A DNA stretch of 64,000 nucleotides, taken from assembly GCA_037176885.1 (NCBI GenBank), contig JAWWNJ010000020.1, positions 1,178,001 through 1,242,000 on the forward strand, given 5' to 3'. The notes under the pieces were generated by a model, which worked only from the letters and a program-made list of their open reading frames with translations, did no database searches and was not told the DNA's origin. The translations under genes were made by a program, and so were the position numbers. The number at the start of each line of letters is the position of its first letter. The first letter of the stretch is position 1. Source of the DNA: Favolaschia claudopus (lineage: Eukaryota > Basidiomycota > Agaricomycetes > Agaricales > Mycenaceae). Shown here piece after piece: positions 53,490 to 63,932 of the stretch.

Positions 53490-56121
53490 CCAACATCAGG
53501 GACCGCGCGGATCACTACTATGACTGTACAGTGCCCACCATCACTTCTCCAACACCACCATTTCATAGTCAAATAATTTTCTGTAATTTATTTCCTTTTT
53601 TCTGGGCCAGGAAACCGGTCAAAAGAATGCGATTGGCGTCGAGAACCCATTTTTCCCACGGTGTTTCACTTTTTTTCGGGTCTGAAAAAAAAAAAAACAG
53701 TGTTTTGGACAGGAATTTCGCATGGATTCAACCCAATTCGAGTCCGCGGCAGTGGCACTTCCGAAATGAGTGAAGGCTTCGTAGCCGAGGCTGCCATGCC
53801 CCAAATAGGTGATTGCACTGAGTTGTGTCTGTTGTGTCGGCAAAGCCCGGGTTTCACGTGACTCTAACCCTGCCTTATCATGGCTGGTTATAGCAATTAG
53901 TAATGATTTGATCCCATCATTAGGGTTTGTTTCACTTTTTCCGAGGTGAGAAAACAAAAAGTGATCCGATTGCCCTGCAAACCACAAGGTGCATTGCTAC
54001 ACATCTCTAGAGACGTTTTACACTGTTTTTAAGTTTACCTGTGATGACGGCATAATGTAGTAGCGACTTCAACTTTTGATGCCGTTCCCTGCCAAATCGG
54101 GAACCGTGACGTGGTGACGGGCACTGTAGGCTCATGGCAACTGCTCTCGGCAGCCTCGGCTATCAAGATGTATGCTGTTGTTGGTGGTCAACTGACACTC
54201 AACACTCAGAATGTGCATTTTGTAAGGTTGGGGAATCATGCACATAGAACCACGCAAATACCGACCGAAATGTCCGGCCCGATACTGATGGCGGTGGACA
54301 AAAATAAAAAAAATAAAGAAAATAAGGAAACGAAAATATTGCGGGAGATTAGGTGCTCGTTGAACAGTATGTTGAAGGTAAAAGACCCTCTTAACCCACT
54401 TCTACAAGCTTTGTGAGGTGTATGTGGTGTGCAGTCCCAATTTAGCTTGGTGAAAAATGTGAAGGATTGAGCTTGACAGGGGTTTGTTGTACATACATTT
54501 CTCTTATTTGTTCCGCAGCATACTATATAGTTACAGTGTAAACAAAACACGCCTCAGTTCTTACCACAAACTGAGGCGTAAGTTATCCCGTTGTATTATT
54601 CGCTATCCTTACTAACAAGTAGAATAGCTCGATACTCTTAGGTACATATATTGCAATATGAGTTCTTACCACAAACTGAGGCCTCGATACTCTTAGAACT
54701 CCTCGCAAATTCTCGTTCAGCCGAACTAAGCTTCACAAAAATGTATTACTCAGGCAAATCTGCTGCTAATTAAAATCCCTCTTGAGAAAGTGTTTCTCTT
54801 ACTGAAAGGAGCACTTTGGCAAGAGGAATAAGAAATCAGGTTTTTTTGGGTGAGTAATAACCGTTGTCACAAAGTGGTGGTGACTAAGTGATCCGCACCA
54901 TAGCAAAGGGTATTCCCTACTTATCTTTACTCCCTCCCGTCCAATACAATCTCCAGCGGGCAGCCATAACGCGAAACGCGACCGAATGAAGGAGGTGAAA
55001 GCGAGTTTGATGGCCGGTCACAAGTGGTGACTGCGTGACTTGAGTCCCCGCGGCTTGAATAAACCGTTTCGGGATTCAGTACTTATTTGGCATCGGCTAT
55101 TGCGTGAATTGCACTTTGAGCGCCGCAGGCGGAAAAAAATTGTATTTAGCATCCCAAAACCTCAGTTTCGAGCCTACAAAGCCAGTCCGATAATCGGCTG
55201 AGCCACGGGTGAAATTCTCCTTTCCTTCCTTCCCTTCTCTCCTCATCCTTCCTTTTTGGGATTTTTCATTTATCTCTTTTGGGATGCCACAACAGCATAC
55301 ACACTATATCGTGAACATTAATGTACATTGGCTACAGTGCGCAACATCTTGGGACATCATACAGTGCCGGACACGCAAAGTCGACAACTTTGATCTTCCC
55401 TTTATGGAAGGTGTGACATACCCCCAGATGTCTAGATTTTTGTGTACACAAAAACAGTCGCTAAGCATCCAAAGAACAGTTTTGCACGAGCCGATTGTCA
55501 AAAAAACGAAAAATTATGAAATGATAGCCGAAAATTTGGCCGCAACCTCAAAATTGATGGGAAAAACCTCGGACATAGCGCAATCGACTCCTTTCGTTGA
55601 GTAAGTTATGATTCTGATAAAATAAAGAAAATTCCACGAGCGGTTTCTGAGAAATCTGCCTCTCTTTGCCTGGGAAATCGCACCGGATTTGGCAATTCCG
55701 AGTCACGTTACATGTTACTGTCAAAGATAAGATTGTGTGTGCAGCATGGAATGCACACCTATGCAAGTCTTGCGACATGGCACTCAACCAGCATCCTTCC
55801 TTTCTATCATGAGCCCTTTTCTTCAGCTCAGAGCTGCCTTACCCAAATTTTAAATAGCCCACTTGGGCTGCCCAACTCTGTTTGTGTTCGACAATTATTC
55901 TTCTCAATTGTAAGGGCCAAAACAAGGGACCAGCGGCACTTGATGTGGTACGGCAGCGCCCCGCAAAGTGGTGCTCCTGGCTTTGCCGATGACAGAATCG
56001 TCAACAAACGTAAGCACAAATGAAGGAGCACCACTCAATCAAAACCCGTATATTGTTTCCAAAACGGCTAAGTTGCATGAGGTGACCGTGACCCTTGGCG
56101 TGATGACATCATGGAGCCGAC
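53490..56121. other. No supported gene; repeats and a MITE end
   Basis: Contains a hairpin CGCCTCAG...CTGAGGCG (54551-54579), a direct duplication of AGTTCTTACCACAAACTGAG (about 54557 and 54661), and a right end of the TATGGTGC family (GTGGTGACTAAGTGATCCGC then ACCATA, ending 54902) whose left end I do not find. A GCCGAAAATTTGGCCGCAAC segment lies at 55520. Short frames unsupported. Confidence 0.4.
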
Positions 56122-56155
56122 CTATGGTGCGCATCGCTTAAACACCACCAAACAA
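56122..56155 (+). repeat. Solitary MITE end (TATGGTGCGCATCGC type)
   Basis: TATGGTGCGCATCGCTTAAA then CACCACCAAAC, as at 35793. It faces the complete element at 56395 in the same direction. Confidence 0.65.
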
Positions 56156-56394
56156 GAACGAAATTTATTGCACATGATCAAAGCCTCCAGGTTTCTGATC
56201 CTCTTGCCAAAAAACTTTGATTAGATGGTACTTCAATCCCTCAAGAGGGATTCTCGATTGGATAAAAACTCACAATAAATAGTTTTTTCCTCGGGTCAAT
56301 TTGAGACATCACTGATGCAATCAATCCATCAAGCACGTGCACGTACGCAATTTCCTAATGCAGACAACCTAACATAAGTTATACCCCATTCAAG

Positions 56395-56823
56395 TATGGT
56401 GCACGTCACTTAGCCACCACCTCTTTCTCACTAGTGCCAAATCGGCCGGAGGCCAAAATTTTTCCAAAATACCCTATTTCAGCCTGAATTTCGACTCAAT
56501 ATGAGTGCTTTTGGAGTGACTTTTGACACACCTACACCCCGATTTTGGGTGTATTGAGCACTGACGCATGGAGAGTTGCTGATGTCACTGGGTACCGAGC
56601 CTTCTGGAGGGCGAAGCCCCCCGAATTTGGCCTGTACTGCCAAATTGGGTCGGGTGAAAATTTATAACTCCTTCAATTATTTAAATTTTGAAAATCCCTC
56701 TTGCCAAGTTGTTACTCTGTTGAAAAGGAGTCGTTTTGCAAGAGGATATAAAAATAGGATAAAAACTGCAGTCACAGTTACCGTTGTCACGGAGAAGTGG
56801 TGACTAAGTGACGTGCACCATAG
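56395..56823. mobile_element. TATGGTGC-family MITE, complete copy, 429 bp
   Basis: TA at both ends. The left terminus TGGTGCACGTCACTTAGCC and the complement of the right differ by one base over about 24 bp. The left part matches 19513-19654 (minus); the right part matches 54770-54902. A TA duplication suggests a Tc1/mariner-type source. Confidence 0.92.
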
Positions 56824-56879
56824 CATATAGGTGAAAGGAGATGCAGTAAGAGACAGCTAGCAACTCACTTGACTGCCTC

Positions 56880-57404
56880 TGTGTTCCTTCTTAAGACCTT
56901 ATTAAGGGCACCTCCGAAGGCTAAGGCCTTAATGGCCTTAATAAGGTTATTAAGGGCTCCATATTAAGGGGCCTTAGGATGAAAAATGCAAATTTTTCCG
57001 GGCTTTTTTAGAAGCATTTTTCGGGGAGTTCCAAGCGGTTTTGCTTCTTATGGCTGGCTCCAGCTGAGTTTTGGCTGAACTTGATGTTTGTGGACCAAAA
57101 TTGCTCCCGCCAGGGCAATGCAGGTAGCCGAGCTGAGGGCTTGACCCATGTTCCGACGCGGCCTTCAGCAGAATCAAGGGAACCTGCCGGACACTGCCGT
57201 TGGGAATCCCTTTGACAATGCTGCGGGCCTTTGGCAGCTGCCAACCAAGCTGCCGAGCCTGCCGAAGGTAGCCGAGAAGGTGACGTAATCCAAGGTAAGG
57301 CTTAATTAAGGGTTAAGATGGATCCAGCTTCATGTTAACCCTTAGCATTAACTTGAGCTTAAGGTTTAATTTATTCTAAGGCTTAACCCTTAGGACGAAC
57401 ACTG
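56880..57404. mobile_element. hAT-like MITE of the CAGTGTTCG family, degraded copy
   Basis: The right end CTTAGGACGAACACTG is intact; the left end CTGTGTTCCTTCTTAAG is diverged. TTAAGGCCTTAATAAGG-type blocks at both ends match the other two copies. The middle (56985-57280) is different, GC-richer sequence. No clear duplication. Confidence 0.65.
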
Positions 57405-57621
57405 CTGACCCTTCTCCGCTGCGAGCAAGGCAATATTATTGCGGTTTGCAGAAATGTTGAGACTACGTACCTTTTTTGGTATGCGGCACCATATCCTTTG
57501 TTCTGAGCTCATTTTTGGGCGGATTTCAATGAAACTATATGGAAAATGCGTATTTTTGAAAGGCGAATCGAATAGTATAGATTTTGTAGTATAACTACAT
57601 TAGAATTTTAGTATGGTTGAT

Positions 57622-57847
57622 TTAATGTCTACCACCGGCGCGACGACCACTCGAAGTCCCTTCCCCCTTGTCTTCCTGCTCGTTGGTGCGGTGATCTAGC
57701 TTGCGCTTCTTCGAATTCGGCTCGGAAGACTCGGTGCTGGACTGCCCTCCGAAAAAGCCGGTGAACTTGAGGCGCATAGTCTCGGATACCCAGACCTTCC
57801 TGCGTAATCCTTGTTGGCGTAGTTTACGCAGAGCCGGAGCTCTTTCC
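57622..57847 (-). CDS. Terminal exon of an unknown gene with nuclear signal
   Basis: The minus frame, from an acceptor-like ATTAG at 57848, reads ERAPALRKLRQQGLRRKVWV, SETMRLKFTGFFGGQSSTES, NSKKRKLDHRTNEQEDKGEG and ends GGRH with a TAA at 57622. KKRKLD is a classical basic nuclear localisation signal. No ATG upstream in frame, so this is a 3' exon. Its first half lies in the left arm of an inverted duplication (57774-58053). Family unknown. Confidence 0.4.
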
Positions 57848-58053
57848 TAATCCGTAATTACAGTCTTGACGTTTGATTGATTTTAGTGATGATGGATGTG
57901 GGGACTTAAGGAAGCGCCCTTGTTCCGATCACCCTCAAAATCAATCAAACGCCAAAACCTGTCATTGAAATTACAGATTAGGAAGTAGCTCCGATATATC
58001 TAATCTCGCCCTCTCGGACTGCGGAGGAACGTCTGGGTATCCGAGACTACCTG
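57774..58053. repeat. Imperfect inverted duplication (arms about 115 bp)
   Basis: The complement of 57774-57889 aligns with 57936-58053: AAAATCAATCAAACG, ATTACGGATTAGGAA against ATTACAGATTAGGAA, and GTCTGGGTATCCGAGACTA. The arms are diverged in the middle. Confidence 0.75.
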
Positions 58054-58128
58054 TGACAGGCGGGAAAATATTCGCCAATCCAGATGCCTGTGACGCGTGA
58101 CAGACGAATTGATCGAAATAGTACAGTA

Positions 58129-58423
58129 CTGCAGCCTCGGCCCCCGCCAAAAAATCCAAAGCCCCTTCGACTAAGGCTTCGACAGCTTCGACCGGCAAAG
58201 CAGCATCCAAAAACGCCACCAAACAGCACAAGGAAACGGCTCAAGTCAAAGCTCTCAAGACCAAGCTGGCAGCTGCCGACGCCGCTCGTATGTATTTCAG
58301 ACTCTGTCGCTGATTTCTCCTTGCTGACTGACGTGGTACGTATTCAATATAGTGGTCGCCAAACGTAACGCCGACCTACTGGCTGAGGAAGAAGAGTCTT
58401 CCGAGGCTCCTGCAAGAAAGAAG
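58129..58423 (+). CDS. Lys/Ala-rich two-exon fragment
   Basis: From about 58136 the plus frame reads ASAPAKKSKAPSTKASTAST, KAASKNATKQHKETAQVKAL, KTKLAAADAA. It joins across a 65-bp intron (58288-58352, GTATGT...AATATAG) in frame to VAKRNADLLAEEEESSEAPA, RKK, followed by another donor-like GTACAG at 58424. A basic, Ala/Lys-rich disordered stretch then an acidic patch suggests a nuclear or DNA-associated N-terminus. No start codon in frame; a MITE terminus (58110-58128) abuts it on the left. Family unknown. Confidence 0.4.
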
Positions 58424-58429
58424 GTACAG

Positions 58430-59779
58430 TCTTGTACCTGGTAATGGGACGATCAAATCTTTTGCCGACATTTACCCCAAAATGACATGATTTCTATGGA
58501 ATATGAGGGGCGTCGATGCAATCTTTGGGTCCAAATCAATGTTCGGGCAACATTCTGTAGCTATCGCCCGGGAGTAGGCCTATATCGGCTAAGATCAACA
58601 GTGCAAGAAAGTGGAAATGGGACGTCACAACAGTCACGCCGGCTATTCGAGTTTTGACGCGTTTTTTTGTTGTTTTCTCTGTTTGCTCCCCTCGGAAAAA
58701 GTTCCAGTGGCCCCAAGGGAAGCTACTGTAGTATTTCAGTCAATTTGACATTCGTCAATGGACCAAAAGCACTGTGACACGCAAAAATATTCGTCTATTG
58801 CCTTGAAAACCGACCACTTTCCTCCACCCTTTGAGAAGATTATTAGAAGCGAAAACGGGCAGAAATTGAAGATTTTCTGCTAATTATTCATTTAAGCAGC
58901 ATTGCCGTCAAAGCGCCTGATTGACAGTGATGGCTCCTCCGGTTGGCTTGATAGTCTCATCAGTGTGCACTTCGGCAACGAAACTGGTACAGAATTCGAG
59001 ATAGCTTCGAAGACCTTGTAATAACAAGACGCCCGTGCTTGTACCGTGCAAGATATAGGCAAATGGAGATAGTAAGTACATGCACCTCGTTTCCTCATAT
59101 GAGTAGCCACGTGGAAGCGGTGTGGTGAGCATTGCCGGTGTGCGGGAATTGAGAGAAATGCTGGTGTAAGTGTTGACGCATCGGTGGGGAAGGCAGCCTT
59201 GACGTGTGAGAATGAGGTCGTCGTGGCGAGGAATTGCAGTGACAATTGGAGGGAGTGCAGCGAGGGGGTAGGATGAAGAAGCGGAAAGATTTTGGGTCGC
59301 TAAACAGTGGATTGAGTAGGCAGTCGCGTGCCGGTGTTCTCAAGAGTGTCCGAGTCGGTGATTCGAGGATGCCGATGAGCGGAAGAAAGTAGAAAAAAGT
59401 CTGTCTACGTACTGAGATAAATCTCCCTCACTCCCCCACGCTGATCAGTGATTCAGTGATTGTCTAAGTGTCTTGTCTGGTCGAAGCTGGAGGACGTAGG
59501 CGGCACCGGGGTAAGGTTACGTAGAGAGAGAAGGGAGCGAGTCGATAGTTGCCGATTGACAAGTCTTTCTTGTGCCTTTGCTTTCCACTCTGTATTTCCA
59601 CCCCAGTTGAGGAGGTAGGGAGGGTTTCAATTGCATGCCAAGGAAATAAATTGTGTCTCTAATAGTCCTTGAAAGTTCATAGCCCTTACTACTTCTCGTT
59701 ATCAATACATATATGGAATGTAAAATCACTGCTCTGCTTAGTCCATAGATACGGTGAAATGTTGGGAGGCAGAAACCGC
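58430..59779. other. No supported gene; one MITE end
   Basis: TACTGTAGTATTTC at 58724 is a left end of the TACTGTA family without a recognised partner. Short frames at 58892-59343 have no motif. Confidence 0.35.
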
Positions 59780-59787
59780 CTTTGTCG

Positions 59788-60275
59788 CAGTGTTCGCCCT
59801 AAGGGATAAGGCCTTATTAAGGTTAAGGCTTATTAAGGCCTTAACATAAGCCTTAAGCACTGGCCGCTCAGGTGTCCAGGGCTTAAGAGCCCTTAAGGGT
59901 GATGCCGAGCTTCTTGCCGACAACCCGGGTATCTCCGGCGCCTGCCAACCAAACCGTCCGATCATTTCGTGGCTGTCGGCCTTGGGCATCCTCCAAATAA
60001 TTGACCTAATAATTGATGGGGGTATCATTAAGCCTCCACGACTGCTCAAGAATTTGATAAAATCCAAAGTAACTGACCTTGACCTGAAGGTTAAAGTGCT
60101 CAAATATGCTCCTATATACATGCTCCACTGAAAAATTTACGCCTGTTCGAGGGTGGGAACTACCTGCCTAAAAAGGAAATTAAGCCTTCAAGGTCTTAAG
60201 GGTTATTAAGGGATAAGGCTTATTAAGCCTTAAGGGTCGGCCAGACCTGAATTTAAGGCTTAAGGGCGAACACTG
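59788..60275. mobile_element. hAT-like MITE of the CAGTGTTCG family, 488 bp, complete
   Basis: Perfect 8-bp target duplication CTTTGTCG (59780-59787 and 60276-60283) with inverted termini CAGTGTTCGCCCT. Inverse-oriented relative of 46502-46876 with matching TTAAGGCTTATTAAGG blocks and ATTGATGGGGGTATCATTAA. Confidence 0.93.
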
Positions 60276-60283
60276 CTTTGTCG

Positions 60284-60690
60284 GGTATATTGTCTCATTC
60301 AATAAAATAAACACTAGCGGGTTTGGGCAAAGCGACCCGGGGGACCGCTCAGATCTCCACAACGAGCAGTCTCAGATGTGAGGTCCCAGCGACCCAGGAA
60401 TTCCCCAGGGCGATACTCTCTTAGGTCGCTTGGAGCTCACACCCGGTATCTGTAGTTGCGGAGATCTGAGCGGTTGAAAAGCGACCTGGGTCGCTCGCAC
60501 AAACTCCCTACTACAATTCACTACCCGGGTCGCTTTGCACAAACCCGCTAATATCCGCAAAGTCAGGATAACAAGTCGTCCTCCGAGCACTACATCATTC
60601 CAAGGGGTTGATCATACCAGACGCTGGCTGTTGTAGAACTGTGTGATCCTCATATTCCCTCCTCCTCCTGTTTGACTCGTCAAACGTTTC
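60284..60690. other. No supported gene; small inverted repeat
   Basis: GCGACCCGGG...CAGATCTCC (60333-60358) and GGAGATCTGAGCGG...CCCGGGTCGC (60458-60532), with AAACCCGCTA against TAGCGGGTTTG at the outside, form an inverted pair spanning about 60313-60550. Probably a small fold-back element. Confidence 0.55.
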
Positions 60691-60692
60691 TT

Positions 60693-61374
60693 TTACATTC
60701 GTTCCAAAGCCGCATCACCGTGATTGAACATCCCACCGACCTCATTACTGACCCACGCATCGTTCATAGCCTCTTGAAGCGACTGATGCACCTTCACCCC
60801 CTCAATTGGACCGGTTGCCTTCCACAACACATCGGGCGTATCGGCAGGAACGAGGCTGGGAGCTCCACTCGACTTCGCCTTCGGCTGCTTCGTTTCCGTA
60901 TCTCCCCCCTCCTGATCCGCCCGAGGATGCATTGGCCGACGAGCATGCAGTGCAGGTTGCACGGACGCATACACCCTGCGCCTCTGCCTTGGCTTATCAG
61001 ACTGCCAATGCTCTTCCGAGTTTCGCTTCTGCTTCACACCGCCGCTGTTCAACGACGTCGCATGCGAGAGTGGGGGAGCATCCTGGCCCTCGAGATCCGC
61101 GGATAGAGTGCGGGCTACTGTTTTGCTGATGGCGAGAGCTCCCTTTGAGGACGAAAGGGGAGAGTCGGCCGGCTGCGCCACAGGCACTGCAAAACGGAGA
61201 AGCACAGTGTCGGGAAACTGGGTGCCTACACCGACAGTCTCATCGGACGCCAGAGGTTTCGACGAAGATGCGGTAGGCGAGCTTGGAGTTACTACGACCG
61301 ATGATGAGACGGGAGGCATGGCGACTCGAAGGCTGCCGCGACGATGGCCCTGCATGTCAAAGTGAAGGCACATG
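60693..61374 (-). CDS. Hypothetical Ser/Pro-rich protein
   Basis: A long minus-strand frame; an ATG at 61374 (MCLHFDMQGHRRGSLRVAMP) is followed by Ser/Thr-rich low-complexity sequence, SKGALAISKTVARTLSADLE, a basic patch KPRQRRRVYASVQPALHARR (possible nuclear signal) and a C-terminus EGVKVHQSLQEAMNDAWVSN. About 227 residues, no intron evident; the frame also opens further upstream to 61466. No transmembrane segment or enzyme motif. The absence of stops for 770 bp is the main support. Confidence 0.45.
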
Positions 61375-61499
61375 TCTTCAGGAGGCAAGAGCCATGACTG
61401 ACCTGCTCTACATTGAGTGGTATCCCTGTGACATTTGTGTTCGCCACAATACTCGGCGAATGACAATCACAATAACTGTCAATGAGTACACAGTCAAGC

Positions 61500-61950
61500 C
61501 ATCGGGGTTCCATGGAAGCGTGTCAGAGCTGTAAGCCACAAATTGGTAGGAGCAGGCTCCGAATCCTGGTCCACTATCCCCCCACAGCACGTGACCAATA
61601 CGTGTCTTGAACAGCGGTTGTCACGTACCCCCCACTTAGTCTCGTAAACAAGACTTTACAGGCTGTTTTACGATTTTTGTCCGGTTTCTTTGCGGTTTCT
61701 GCTCGGTCACGGTGTGTGTTGCTGCCAAAAAGAATTACAAAAAAATACCCAAAAAAGGAAGGGGAAAAGGAGAGATTTAAGATTTACTATTGCACTCCGC
61801 CCAAAGGCGAGGGAGCCAAGGCAGCCCCTACATCACTACAGTATACAGAACAAAACCGTAGCTACGCGAGTGCGCAGAAAATAGCAAAACTAACTAGGAG
61901 TGGGTGGGTGGGCACGAGAAAAGAGGGAAGACAGCGACGGGGGGAGAAGA
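61500..61950. other. No supported gene
   Basis: Short Lys/Arg-rich frames without motif. Confidence 0.35.
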
Positions 61951-61951
61951 C

Positions 61952-62200
61952 TACTGTAGTATTACGACCAAGTCTTCAGGTGACGGATGACAGGGACCTG
62001 TGAACTGAACACTTTTGGTTGCGGTGACGGTGACACTTGGGTTTTTTCGCCAAAAATGGACGAAAAACGTCAAAAAAATCCGGGCCAGCATTCGCCGGCC
62101 TACCATATAGGGTAATTTGCTGTGCTCTGAACACCTTATCCAGTGAACATTGAAGGTGACAGGTGACACCCAGTGAACACTTGGTCGAAATACTACAGTA
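61952..62200. mobile_element. TACTGTA-family MITE, 249 bp, copy 1
   Basis: TA at both ends; inverted termini CTGTAGTATTACGACC and, as complement, CTGTAGTATTTCGACC. Further inward, TGAACACTTTTGG and CCAGTGAACACTTGG are inverted. Confidence 0.88.
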
Positions 62201-62404
62201 GTAGCAGGGGACGAGACTCAGGGTCATGGAGGGGGACTGGACAAGGGAAAGTCTCAAAGAGACAGAGTCGCCGCGCCAAAAGCGCAATGTGCGGAGGTGG
62301 GCGAGACGAAGAGAATGAGGAGACATGTGACTGATGAGATCCAATCCCCTTGGTCTGCCAGACCATCCATTACTGTGTATTTTCTCTGTCTTGTTATATT
62401 GCAG

Positions 62405-62656
62405 ATACTCAGCCAAAGCATCGGGTGTTTGGCTCAGACAGACTGGCGGCTATACATGAGGCAATTGATGCCATCAAAATCTGATAACTTGGCCTTTACC
62501 AGCATGAGCAACGATCCCCCCGAGTCGCCAGACTACTTCAAAGATGTACCAGACCCAGATCCAGTGTTGTATAGATGTCCCCAGGGACCTATCTACCAAG
62601 AAATGCGCCAGGAAGCCCAAGTCCTCAGAAGACTCTGTGCCAGGATGAACTTGTAG
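62405..62656 (+). CDS. Hypothetical exon(s) after a good 3' splice site
   Basis: A pyrimidine-rich acceptor (CTCTGTCTTGTTATATTGCAG, in two parts) precedes an open stretch: TQPKHRVFGSDRLAAIHEAI in one frame, then NDPPESPDYFKDVPDPDPVL, YRCPQGPIYQEMRQEAQVLR and RLCARMNL with stop at 62656 in another. The two parts need a frameshift near 62480. Coding-like but no family recognised. Confidence 0.35.
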   Translation: MLSQSIGCLAQTDWRLYMRQLMPSKSDNLAFTSMSNDPPESPDYFKDVPDPDPVLYRCPQGPIYQEMRQEAQVLRRLCARMNL

Positions 62657-62882
62657 CCTAGCGCCTCCTGTGCCGCGAAAACAGCGCTGATACCCGCTTC
62701 CACAGTGTCGTATATATTTCCGACTTTTATCGGGCCAAAGCTGAGTACGATCTGACGGGTTTGAGTAGGGGGAGGCGGAGGGGGGGCGGGGTTGGTCCGA
62801 GAAATGAGTGTCAGCGGGGTATCCTCGGTTTTCGCTTCAAATTTAGGGCGGCGGCGGGGAGGGGAAACGAGGTCGATTGGCG

Positions 62883-63120
62883 TACTGTACTATTTCGACC
62901 GTAGATTCAATGGGTTTGAGGTGTGACGCTTCATCTTCACTTTTGCCATCATTCATCAGTGATCGAATTGCCTTTTAGGGAGATTTTTTCGTGTTTTGCC
63001 GATCAATTTTGATGGGAAATGGCCCAAAAACGTGCTGTGACACGTTACGAAAATAAGATAGATTCAATTCAGGTCCCTCTGTGACCTGTGACTTGAATCT
63101 ACGGTCGAAATAGTACAGTA
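62883..63120. mobile_element. TACTGTA-family MITE, 238 bp, copy 2
   Basis: TA at both ends; inverted termini CTGTACTATTTCGACCGTAG continuing to ATTCAA on both sides. Its right end supplies the last codons and the TAG of the overlapping minus-strand frame of the gene at 63.1-63.9 kb. Confidence 0.93.
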
Positions 63121-63897
63121 GGCTCAGATTTCAGAAGGGGAGGAATGTGTTTGCGCTTCACGCTGGGTCGGAGGGGACTGAACGCGGCGAGTTTGGATGC
63201 ATTGGGCGCAGCAGCAGGTGGGGTGCAAAGATCGATGACATCAGGGCTGCACAAATCCACCACTTCAGTCTTCCGCGGGGGCGTTTTGGGACGGGGAATC
63301 GAAAATAACGAAAGGTTTTGAAGAAGAGTCGGAAGCAGATGGTGCACCTGAGATAGCTTCACCAATATCGGGGAACTCTGGGAGGCGGAAGTCCGGCCCA
63401 AGCGACATCGTCGATAATTGACTGATTGGAGGAACATGCACGGTGGCGGGGGAGTTAAATGCAAAGGGAGAGCCAAGCGAGGCGCTGTTTGACAACGATC
63501 CAGACCCCGACTCGAAGATTGGCGCAGGGAGCGGCATCGCAATGGGAAAAACAGGGGATTGGCGGTTGATCGCTGCGAGCCATCCAAAGATGGGGTGATC
63601 AGACTGAAAGTGAGGAGAATCAGGGTCCTTCATTGCGGGTTGAGTATAAGATCTATAAGACTTGAAGCTTACATTTGGAACAAGCATGTCCAGGTTGAAG
63701 TCATTGTACCCCACACCAGCATGCATAGCGGCGAACCCAGGAACCTCGCCAATGGAAGAGCGGGTACAAGGCTGCACCCAGTCCACATATGTCTGCAATT
63801 GATGCAATGAGTGTGAGTCTCGATTAGTTTCGATATTTGCCTTTCGATAACGCACCGTGGATTTTGTACGAGCAATTAGATGATATAACAGAAGATC
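63104..63897 (-). CDS. Unknown multi-exon gene, 5' end missing
   Basis: Exons 63897-63856 (DLLLYHLIARTKST), 63792-63673 (TYVDWVQPCTRSSIGEVPGF, AAMHAGVGYNDFNLDMLVPN) and from 63603 (SDHPIFGWLAAINRQSPVFP) are joined by introns of 63 and 69 bp with GT...AG ends; all junctions are phase 0. The third exon becomes Ser/Pro-rich. At about 63300 the original frame stops soon (SPSQNAPAED, stop 63265-63267), while the +1 frame continues KTEVVDLCSPDVIDLCTPPA (two SUMO-interaction-like VVDLC/VIDLC motifs) and a basic VKRKHIPPLL to a TAG inside the MITE at 62883-63120. No catalytic motif recognised. An acceptor-like CTACAG at 63898 shows more exons upstream, now next to a MITE. Confidence 0.6.
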
Positions 63898-63932
63898 CTG
63901 TAGCCAGGAATCTCGGAATGAAGCCGAGTTGC

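Noticed and set aside
54551..54700. CRISPR-like repeats (AGTTCTTACCACAAACTGAG twice)
   Set aside because: Only two copies, no regular spacer array, and the setting is eukaryotic; better explained as a local duplication.
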